64,000 nt of DNA, from assembly GCF_003589595.1 (NCBI RefSeq), contig NW_020654422.1:13077346-13141345 (forward strand). The letters are read 5' to 3'. A model generated the notes under the pieces. The model was not told the origin of the DNA. It worked only from the letters and a program-made list of their open reading frames with translations, and searched no databases. The DNA comes from Hyposmocoma kahamanoa (taxonomy: Eukaryota > Arthropoda > Insecta > Lepidoptera > Cosmopterigidae). Made by a program: the position numbers and the translations under genes. Below, piece after piece: positions 55,690 to 64,000 of the stretch. Position 1 is the first letter of the stretch. Each line of letters opens with the position of its first letter.

Positions 55690-56410
55690 TGACGCCTTTT
55701 ACTTCCACGTACTAAAAAAATAAGACCAAATTATTAGTAACTGCAAAACGTACTTCCAAAATTACACCCATCAAAATAAATGACATTTCAGTAGAGCAGG
55801 TACCATATTTCAAATATCTTGGTAGTGTTATCACAGAAGATTCCAAATGTACCACAGACAAAGACTAGAATCGCAATAGCAAGACAGGCTTTCCGTAATA
55901 AAAAAACACGTTTTCAGCTCTAAAATGCTTAGACAATTGAAAAAAAAATCATCAAAATCTATGTCTGAAGTACCGCATTGTATAGATACGAGACATGGAC
56001 AAAAAAAAATAACAAACAAAGACAGAGAGAGATTGGAGTCATTTGAAATGTGATGCTGGAGGCGAATGGAAAAAATAAAATGGATTGAACAAGAGATCAA
56101 ATGAGGAAATTTTGGAAAGGGTTAGGGAGGAAAGAAGTCTTTGAATGCGATAGAGAGGAGAAGGGAGAAAATGTTTGGACATTTGAGGGGAGGATGGAAG
56201 GGAAAAGATAGAGAGGAAGACCAAGAATGGCCTATAGTAACAAATAAATAATAACTCTTTATTGCACAAAGAAAAGATACATGAAAATAGATAAATAGAT
56301 GATACATAAAAAAGAAGATCAAAGTGAACATCTACAGAGAGGTAATAGAACTGGCTATGAACCGTGAGGAGTGGAAGAGGCTACACCGACAAGTGTCTGG
56401 CTCTTAAATA
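55690..56410 (+). pseudogene. RTE-type LINE ORF2 C-terminus with a small insert
   Basis: The order of blocks is TKLLVTAKRTSKITPIKIND, ISVEQVPYFKYLGSVITEDS (55780-55845), IAIARQAFRNK, LYRYETWT, a shifted region rich in E/R/K, GRPRMAYSN at about 56215-56240 and REVIELAMNREEWKRLHRQV with SGS and a stop at 56335-56405. These are the region after the YADD motif to the end of an insect RTE-like LINE protein. Its last ~70 bases match 6712-6800. Frameshifts and stops are frequent. Between GRPRMAYS and the last block lies a ~70-base AT-rich insert. Confidence 0.78.
56244..56312 (-). mobile_element. Short LINE 3' tail inserted in the LINE
   Basis: As complement it ends tttgtgcaataaagagttat, with AATAAA in the position usual for lepidopteran LINE 3' ends. 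It separates GRPRMAYS from the next coding block, so it was inserted later. Confidence 0.45.
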
Positions 56411-58680
56411 ATCTTATTTAAGATAACAAATTGTAAACATTTCAAAATCAAAATCAACTAAGGTTACTTCATTGAATGCGGTAAACCGGTGCAAACAAGA
56501 CCTCATTCCAGAACTGTTAATAACGAACTCTAGTAGTTGCTTTGTAACAAATATTTATTGTGTGTTGGGAATAGATACAATATGATAAATACATAATATC
56601 ATTGTATATAAGTTTATGTATTTGTTGAATTATATTTTTCTACACTCTATACTATCCTGATGTAGGTGGTGCTGTGTCCGTTAGAAATATAATTAACCTT
56701 TCATGCCACGTAACAGGCGGTCTTTTTAAAACTATAGGGTGGGTTTTGTAAGTCAATGGGTGGTATGTAAAAAAATAGTTTTCATAAAATTCGACATAAT
56801 AAACATTATTGTTAAAAAGTTGTAGTGTCTGGAAATGTACGCTACTTTCAAGATTTATGAGTATTGCCTTTCGCTTTGGATATATATATATATATTAATA
56901 CATATTAATAATAATTGTTTTGACTATTGTTGATCTATGGATAAATTACATTATTAGATACAAATACAATCAACAGTTACTTAGTTTTAAAAATAAGTAT
57001 CTAAATCTCATTTTTATTGCTCATTTGTCTTAGTTTTGATACCCAACATATAACAATCAAAAATGATTTACACAAATCAAATTTTTTGAACAAAATTTTT
57101 TGCGAGCTCGGAACAGGTTAAAATATCCATCGATTTAATTTATTTTACCTCAGAGAAAGAGGATGAATCATTAAAAAAGATGACCGTTTAGACATGTTGC
57201 TTGCTGCTTTTGCAAATTTAAAATGATCATTTAAATAGGTACATGCTGAAAATAAACAGTAGACTTTTTAACCGTGGCTACCGTCCAGTTCTATTTTCAA
57301 ACAATCTTCTACCTTCAATCTTTGTAGCGTTGTCGAACATTTGGTTCAAAATTGAATTCAAATGTATATAACAGAAAGCGATTTGTACCTATTCAGCTTA
57401 TTGCAGTTTTTGTTCTCCGCAGGAAGCCAATAACGTTTTTTTTAATGAATATCTTTCAATACTGTAAGTTGAAGTTAGGTATAAACCCACGTAGCTGGCA
57501 AGCGAAAAATGAAAAGAAGATTAAAATCACGTTTACTCAATTAATTCGGAAACATTTAATAAAAGTAAATTATAAATCGACATGGAATAAAGAATTACTT
57601 TACCACTGTTTGTAGATTATTCCTTGAGAAATGTATAAATATTAATAAAGAAGACGCTATCTATAATATTGTCATGAAGTTTTATATCGTCATCAAGCAC
57701 GGACAGGGAAGTATGCAAAGTGACCGCACTCCATATAAGAGGCTATTCCGCTAGGACATTATAATAACGTATTTTATGCTCGGCCCATCTTGCCACTGAC
57801 GTTAATGACCTTTATGGTAATACATGGTAATTTTTCTCAAAAAAATCTGGACTATGCGTATTTTGTCGTTATGGTGTATAAAAGTTGTGAAGTTTGTGTT
57901 TCTCGCTGATGTAGCTTGGCTCTTCTGAGTAGAATTTGCTTACACGGTTCAAGAAAATTATAAGCAAATACAAGTTTCCGTGGAGGGTCACATATTTTTT
58001 TGTGAAACGTGCAATTTCTAACTCACTTTGGGCTTTAGAGTATCCATATTATCCCGAAGTATTCCTTCAATATCTTGTGCTAATTATAAAGTTTCTCAGT
58101 AAATATAGAACTTATTATGATTGTTAATAGATGATAAGCGTTAGTGAAATAGCGATTTAGATGCCATTTTTTAGAAGAAACTTTTAGCCGTTTATATGAA
58201 AATGCTACATTTAATTCGGAATAGACTCGCCTTGGTTGCGGCCTGAAAAAAAAAACAAGTATTAAAAAACACCAATTAATTTGAAACCACAAAATCAGAT
58301 AAAAAATACCATTGTCAGCATTATTCGAAACAAACAAATGACACGTCAATGGAAATAGGACACAACGGAGTTAGTTATGAATGGCATAATATTTGTTATA
58401 ACAAATAAACTGATCTGGGACGAAATACACCGTAATGCCCATGTGCCCGTATAGGCGTAATCAATGATGTACGGTATAAGGTACCGATACCAGTAATGTT
58501 GGTGAATGCAAATGCTAAGGGAAAATTCGATGCGAGATGGGTATATCAGGTATCTCACACGCCTTGTCTAAGCTCAGCGTGCGTACCGTAGTGTTTGACT
58601 ACAGTTCTGTTTTTTTTCCAAGTTATCTGCTCACTTATTATTTTTACAATTATTTACAAATCGCATAGGTATCGTCAGAC
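56411..58680. other. 2.3 kb of AT-rich non-coding DNA
   Basis: It holds a (TA)n tract at 56881-56896 and no recognisable element. An 87-codon frame at 57352-57612 is lysine- and isoleucine-rich as expected of chance AT-rich frames. Confidence 0.5.
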
Positions 58681-58990
58681 TTTTTTGGGTTATAACACTA
58701 AATGGTGGGACAAACAAGTCGGGCGCCTGGCGGTAATGACACGCCTATCCATAACAGTTGTAACGCCGCTCAGAGCCTTAAATCGCAAAGATCAGGTGAG
58801 GTGTACTGTCATTTGCGCCTGTCACTCCGAGATATAAGTTGAAAAGTCTGTAAAAGTTAAAAAGTGCCTGTAATTTCACCAGCCCTCTTACACTTGAAAA
58901 CTGAAACGCAGTAATGCTCACATTACAGCTTGGCAGCAGACACAGCTAAAGTGGCAGTGATGAACTCTTTCACATGGAGCTCTATAATTG
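58681..58990 (-). mobile_element. Family A repeat, antisense
   Basis: It runs from aaatggtgggacaaacaagt and gacacgcctatccataacag through gcctgtcactccgagatata to gcagtaatgctcacattaca and gagctctataattgct. A short duplication of gttgaaaagtctgtaaaagt/taaaaagtgcc lies in the middle. Confidence 0.8.
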
Positions 58991-59059
58991 CTTACTTACT
59001 AATCTTCCACTTGATAGAATGTAATTACCACCGTCGGCTGCAGAATTTGAAGTCTCCTA
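58991..59059. other. Short spacer
   Basis: No feature was recognised. Confidence 0.6.
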
Positions 59060-59287
59060 TAATAATAATAATATTAACGCACNNNNNNNNNNAACATAGC
59101 CCCGCACTCGGGAAACCCTGTGTCGCGGCTGCCATGGACACACACATAGACAACCACAAGTTACACCCTAACTCACGAGAGAAATAAATGTAGGCCATAC
59201 AAATATTTCTCCCGGCCCGGGAATCGAACCTGGGACCTCTGCGTGGCAGTCCGGTATGGTAACCATTCGGCCACGGAGACAGTTAAT
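59060..59287 (-). mobile_element. tRNA-derived SINE, family 1, with an assembly gap
   Basis: The TAA tail, body and head are all present, with complements of box B (gggaatcgaacct) and box A (ccattcggccac). Ten N at 59083-59092 replace the word between the tail and aacatagccccgcactcgg. In other copies this word is cacactc or similar, so the real gap may be close to ten bases. Confidence 0.82.
59083..59092. other. Assembly gap, 10 N
   Basis: A run of exactly ten N inside a SINE marks an unresolved base run or a scaffold join of nominal length. Confidence 0.95.
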
Positions 59288-61609
59288 ATGTGTCTTGGGT
59301 CCTATGTTTGTCATTGCGCTGGCTATCCCTTACCTCGAACCCGAAACACAGTAGTACTGCTTTGCATTAGAAATATATAGGACGGTGGTACCTTTAGCAA
59401 ATTTTGCACAAAGAAAGTTCTCCACCAGTTACCATAAAGTATAAATATTAATAATCTTTTGATTTAATAGGGAAACACTGAACCTTTATTAGGTCTAGTT
59501 CGCTGCAAAAACACACCTTGTTCACCGCCCACCGTGAGTAATATTACTGCTCATATTTCTTACACTGTAACTGTGTCTAATCACCGAACATAAGCCATCG
59601 ACGTCACCCGATGATGAATTACACAAATTCACCCTTTGTATCGATTGTCGATTATAAAATGACATGTTTATCGCCTATAGCCTTTTTGTTGTTCTTATGT
59701 ACGAATTTTTGTGACAGAAGATGGACGTTATTTTTTAATGGATCTTTACATTATCAATGTAGTAGAGATACTTGGGAAGTTTATAGAAAATCTTTTTCAT
59801 AAAAAATCGTTACATCTTCCGTAGTATCATCAGATATGTGACCATTTACTCATTTACAATAACATTCAACACGCAAAATATTTTTCCATGTGAATGAGTA
59901 TAAAAAAATATGTATTTCTATAAGAAAAAAACAAAACCTCAGAAAAGAGGCCTAATATGTCCATAGCTTTCTAAAAGATAGGTCTATCTTAAAAATATCT
60001 AATTCAACAGCACGACAATGTCAAAAAAAATAATCGTATTTGGCGCGCAAGGTCGACGAATCGTAATACATATAGGCCCAATGTTATCAAGTGATTATTA
60101 TAATCAGTAAAAAGCTCGGTGTCTTAAGCATGATACAATTTGGCATGTTTTGAATGCAGCTGTGTAATAAGTCAAAATTGAATTATTTTGATTTGATCCA
60201 CTGTTCTTGAAAAGAAGCGACATGTACGTAACGGCACGTCCCACTGTACACTCAATGCTTAAAATTCAACCACACTTAATATAAGACTTTCCAAAGTTCA
60301 AAATGTAAAGCCCAGTGTGTTTTAGACTTTACCAATGTGTGAAAACCCTTATAATGATTGATATATTCACTGTGAAAATTAAAGGTTACACCTCTAACTC
60401 CAAAGGACTATAAAACATACCAGTATTTGTGAAGCTATAAACAACTGCTGATCTAAATAGGCCATCAGACAGGTCACGTTGAAACGCGTACCAATTTTAT
60501 TCAATATTAGTCGACTCATTATTTATTTGCCTTTATATACGTCAATGTAGTATGTATAATACTGTGCTTGTTTGAATTTTTTATAACACTCCTTGATAAT
60601 TTGAACAGTACAATGTTCCGTATAGTCGAAATAGAATTGGGTTTTGTAATCTTCTGTTATTGTTTGTGGTCTATTCTGGGATATTTATATAGCGTAATTA
60701 TTGCCCAGTATAGTTTTTGTTACATTTGTACAGGGTCAAAAGCAAGTCAAGCTTGACACTTAACAGTTCAATTCAATTGGTGTGATAAAGTTGCAAAAAC
60801 CGGAGTACTTGTATGGAAAATTAGAAATGTCCACTTTTTCACGACAAATTTTGCAATAGAACCGTGAGATCTCCGTTGACGGGACAAATTCATCGCAATA
60901 TGACCTTTAATGTAAGCTTCCGCAATCAAGCTACAAAGTGGATTAATATTCCTCCTCCGCTTCGGCTCCTTAAATCTAAGTTTACTTTTAAAAACATTTG
61001 AGGGCACTTATTTTTGATAGGCAACACTAGACATTCCTAAGCGCTTTACATAGCGAAAGCTTCTAACATGCAGTCCCTTTATATCATAGGCATTTATTAT
61101 CGCTATATTTCGTAGCTATTAAATACTGATTACTGTTATTTTAATTATAATCTCAATTATAAATTTGTATTACAATATATAAAATTGTATAAATTTTTTC
61201 TGAATATTTTTGAAGTTTTTATACCACTTATTTTTTATTTTTTTTAGTTTTATATAATTTACATAACACTCACATCGATACTAACGCATATGCACACTAC
61301 ATTACCTTTTCAATGTTTTTGCATTTGTTGCACCGCAACGCGCTACCGTCAAAAAGCGATTACGCAACGTTCATATTTCACAAATATTATGTTACTTAAT
61401 GATAGCAATCCGGAAAGGAATGTTAGAATCATTATGAAGTTTTTTTTTAATAATTCATGACGCAAATCTTTTTGTCAAAATTTTAAATTATAACACTAAA
61501 ACATTCTTTGCATAACTTTTTTTTGTTATTGACTATCAATAACAAAAAAGTAACACAAAGTTCCACAAAAAAAAACCTAATATAACACTATGTTTCAACA
61601 ATAAGTGGT
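59288..61609. other. 2.3 kb of AT-rich non-coding DNA
   Basis: No gene or named repeat was recognised. A 79-codon minus frame at 60768-61007 and a 63-codon plus frame at 59611-59802 show no motif. Confidence 0.5.
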
Positions 61610-61615
61610 AACAGT

Positions 61616-61795
61616 TAGGAAATGAAACTATTTTTCCGGATTTAAATCGCGTATTTGTTTTTTCAAATTTTGTTTATTTAAAAAATTTGTTTATTTGTTG
61701 TTTGAAAAAACAAATATACGCGATTTCAAATCCGGAAAAATGGTTTCATTTCCTATGTGTAACAATCGCGAAAACCTAAGAACTCGATATGGTAA
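61616..61795. repeat. Family E repeat as a large inverted repeat
   Basis: The left arm 61616-61667 reads taggaaatgaaactattttt, ccggatttaaatcgcgtatt and tgttttttcaaa. The right arm 61701-61755 is its near-perfect complement, ending gtttcattt/ccta, and the loop is 33 bases. The sequence then continues with gtaacaatcgcgaaaaccta and agaactcgatat, as in the copy at 10186. Confidence 0.7.
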
Positions 61796-61837
61796 CAGTT
61801 ACTTTAGTGGTTGTAATAATCCAGTAAAGTGGCAGTA

Positions 61838-62265
61838 GTATTTTTTATCATATCAAGCGACAGGACGAACAAGTCGTGCGCGTGGTGGTAATCAAAGTGC
61901 CTATTTACGGCAGTTGCAGTGCCACTCAGAGCTTTAAATCGCAAAGATCTGGGGGGCACTGCCACTGCGCCCGTCACCCTGAGACATAAGTTGACAAGTC
62001 CCACGCGCCCGTGATCGCAGCTGTGGCGCGGCAGCCGCGCGTCTGCAGCGCTTCAATCATTTTTATTAAACTAAATATGGCGCGCGCGTGTCACGCCAGC
62101 TGCAACTGCGCTTCGAAATATTGTATGAGAATTAGTATTGGCGCGGCTGAGCGCCACAGTGGTGCCACTGCAGCATCGTATAAATTGGGCGTGAAAGCGC
62201 CCTAACCCTCCAAAACCGGAACGCATGCTCACATTACCGCTTGTAACAGGAGTAGTAGAAAATTA
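61838..62265 (-). mobile_element. Family A repeat, antisense, split by a GC-rich insert
   Basis: The left part (61838-62015) reads tatcaagcgacaggacgaac, gcaaagatctggggggcact and ccctgagacataagttgac. The right part resumes at about 62190 with cgccctaaccctccaaaacc and ends ggagtagtagaaa. The insert between is not part of the family. Confidence 0.8.
62021..62159. mobile_element. GC-rich inverted-repeat insert (small MITE-like)
   Basis: The left end is CTGTGGCGCGGCAGCCGCGC and the right end as complement CTGTGGCGCTCAGCCGCGC, so the first nine bases and the last nine agree. The interior is GC-rich and includes atatggcgcgcgcg. It stands in an AT-rich window inside a family A copy. Outside the right arm about 30 more bases do not match family A either, so the true border is uncertain. 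Confidence 0.6.
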
Positions 62266-62834
62266 AGTAGTAGCTGTAGTAAATGTAACATACGTAAAGT
62301 TCTTTTTAATTTGATTTGGAATATTAATTTTCGTTAATTTAATCTCCTGAGTTTTTTAAACAGGATTTCATTTATTGTACGTACGGTTGCAGATTACATT
62401 TTATGCAACAACAGATCGTTTTTCAATTAAACGATCAGATTGCTATCTCGGAATTCTCGCCATTTTCCATAACCCCGCGATTTTCTCTGTAATAGCCGAA
62501 ACATATTAGTACACGTAGCGTTCGAAATGAAGCTTTAATTTTCGTGGTCCATAATTTTTTTCATATAAACCGGACAATGATTGCTGAGCATTAAACTTGA
62601 CGGTTATACAAACAGACAGTCGTTTTGATATTTGCTTTATGTTCCATTCGCTGGTAATACGTGAAAATAAAATGATTAATCGAATATTGTTCAGTGAATG
62701 TTTTATATATACGTTATAGTTTAATAAAAAAAATGTATTATATTCAATTATAACGTAATACGACGTTTCTATTTTTTTATGAGTGAGACATACCGATACG
62801 AAGGGTTTTAATGAGGTAATTGAACTTGCACACA
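62266..62834. other. AT-rich non-coding stretch
   Basis: No feature was recognised. Confidence 0.6.
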
Positions 62835-62837
62835 AAG

Positions 62838-62962
62838 AAAAATGAATAAATGAATGAAATATTCTTTATTGCACATTAAAAATTACAATACGTAAGTATC
62901 ACAGAGTAAGATAATGTACAACAGGCGGCCTTATTGCTAAGTATATATAAAAATATATATAT
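62838..62962 (-). mobile_element. LINE 3' tail
   Basis: The plus strand reads gaatgaaatattctttattg, cacattaaaaattac and acaacaggcggccttattgc. As complement it ends gtgcaataaagaat, like the tail at 56244-56312 and like lepidopteran LINE 3' ends that I know. It may or may not belong to the LINE on its right. Confidence 0.55.
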
Positions 62963-62970
62963 AGAACTAC

Positions 62971-64000
62971 TTAGTTTTGGATACATTCATGTCCCATTTT
63001 TCTGTTGCTTTCGTATTCTCGGGAGACAATGTCTTGGAGACCTTCTCGAGTGGAAGCTATTAGGGTAGCTAACCATGTCACAGTTGACGGAGATTTCTGC
63101 CTCCACATTTTCCAGAGCTTCTTGTATAATTGTTTTCGAGTACAAATTAAAGAGAAGTGGGGATAAAATGCATCCCTGTCGTACGCCTCGCTGAATTTGT
63201 ATGGCTTCCGTTTCTTCTCCATCTACTTTTATTGACGCTATTTGCCTCCAATACAAGTTTTGGATCAAGTGTATGTCCTTGCTGTCTAAGCCAGTATACT
63301 CGAGATATCGTATAAGCTCCTCGTGTTGAACACGGTCGAAGGCTTTCTCGTAGTATTTGAAGCAAAGGAAGGCTGCATTACATTATATACATTAAGGGCA
63401 AATTGTGCCTCTCTCGTACCCATGCCAGCACGAAAACCAAACTGGCTTTCTCCTAGCCGATCTTCGCATTTGGCTCTTAGGCGGTTATGAATTGTGGCTA
63501 AAAAGGTTTTCAAAGCATGGCTCATGAGACTTATGGTACGAAACTCCTGGCATTTCTTAGCGTTTTTCTTCTTAGGAAGAGTGACAAAGGTGGAAATCAA
63601 CCAATCGTCAGGTATGTCACCAGAGTTGTAAATGTGATTAAAAAGGTCTACAAGGATCTACGTTTTCTGATTCTACTAATTTCAATACCTCAACGTTGAT
63701 CTTATCTGGGACAGGCGCCTTTCAAGTCTTTGCTTTTTGTAAAGCGTTGAGCACCTCTGACTTCAGTATACTTGGTCCCTCCATGCCTTATTGATCTAAC
63801 AGAATACGTCGACACTTGTCGCTAAAAAGTTCTTGTTAATATTGTACCCATTGATCTTTCTTCTTTTGAGGATCTAGAACTATTTTACCTGCATCATTCA
63901 CCAAAAAAGTTTGTTGGCCTTTCATGTGCAAACGGGTCATGTCCTTGATTTCCTTGTGGAGATTAAAGGAATCGTGTTTCTTCATCAGGGACTCTCCATA
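62971..64000 (-). pseudogene. LINE reverse transcriptase, N-terminal part outside the window
   Basis: Reading from 64000 leftwards gives SLMKKHDSFNLHKEIKDMTR and VNDAGKIVLDPQKKKDQWV, the linker after the endonuclease, then KAPVPDKINVEVLKL (APG.D.I..E.LK). Next come DWLISTFVTLPKKKNAKKCQ and EFRTISLMSHALKTFLATIH, then ESQFGFRAGMGTREAQFALN (QFGFR.G.GTREA.F). After frameshifts comes IQNLYWRQIASIKVDGEETE and IQRGVRQGCILSPLLFNLYS (RGVRQGC.LSP.LFN). The block with FDxV and the YADD motif is missing or garbled, and there are stops at about 63830 and 63770. The family is an insect RTE-like or related endonuclease/RT LINE. It cannot be active as it stands. Confidence 0.8.

Noticed and set aside
57352..57615. 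87-codon gene
   Set aside because: Lys/Ile/Asn-rich composition as expected by chance in AT-rich DNA, without supporting signals.
62011..62205. 64-codon cysteine-containing frame
   Set aside because: It covers the GC-rich inverted-repeat insert and its flanks; open by composition only.
1..64000. CRISPR arrays, operons, ribosome binding sites, bacterial origins
   Set aside because: The DNA is animal nuclear DNA full of LINEs and SINEs; no regularly spaced repeats or prokaryotic gene layout exist.

Overview
The window looks like AT-rich, gene-poor, repeat-dense DNA from an insect, most likely a moth or butterfly. Three things suggest this. The reverse transcriptases are of LINE types common in Lepidoptera. 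One SINE family has the tRNA-like head and RTE-type 3' tail that I know from moth genomes. A candidate promoter has the arthropod Inr plus DPE arrangement. Nearly everything recognisable is a transposable element or a fragment of one; I see no bacterial features, no CRISPR array and no convincing tRNA or rRNA gene. All family names are from reading motifs by eye; no search was run.

Layout. 1-5356 is a minus-strand LOA/R1-group non-LTR retrotransposon cut by the window edge. It has a GC-rich 5' region, a frameshifted ORF1 with a DUF4780-like region, and a nearly intact ORF2 (endonuclease, reverse transcriptase and an in-frame RNase H) broken by one TGA. Its 5' end abuts the middle of a copy of an abundant ~330-bp repeat that I call family A (about 20 copies in both orientations). 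5.6-24 kb holds a decayed CR1/Jockey-group LINE and its fragments, several SINEs, a degraded Jockey-type LINE (20.2-21.5 kb) and a compact 660-bp hAT element (21590-22249) with a perfect 8-bp target duplication.

The best candidate for a host gene is at 25513-25753: an initiator, a correctly spaced DPE, a 5' UTR and a short signal-peptide exon ending at a GTAAGT donor. If real, the DNA to its right (25754 onward) is at least partly its first intron.

26-47 kb continues with SINEs and three newly delimited DNA elements: a 1.23-kb piggyBac-like element with TTAA duplications (31166-32393), a 379-bp TIR element (36204-36582) and a 1.03-kb PIF/Harbinger-type element (41083-42112). The last interrupts a family A copy whose 3' half reappears 1.7 kb away. 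47-64 kb has RTE-type LINE fragments, a Tc1-like HTH fragment, several anonymous repeat families (C, D, E), microsatellites, a 10-N assembly gap, a GC-rich inverted-repeat insert inside a family A copy (62021-62159) and a minus-strand LINE reverse transcriptase running off the right edge.

There is no operon-like cooperation between genes. The window is best read as layered insertions, with LINE machinery probably mobilising the SINEs and full-length DNA elements mobilising the short TIR elements.
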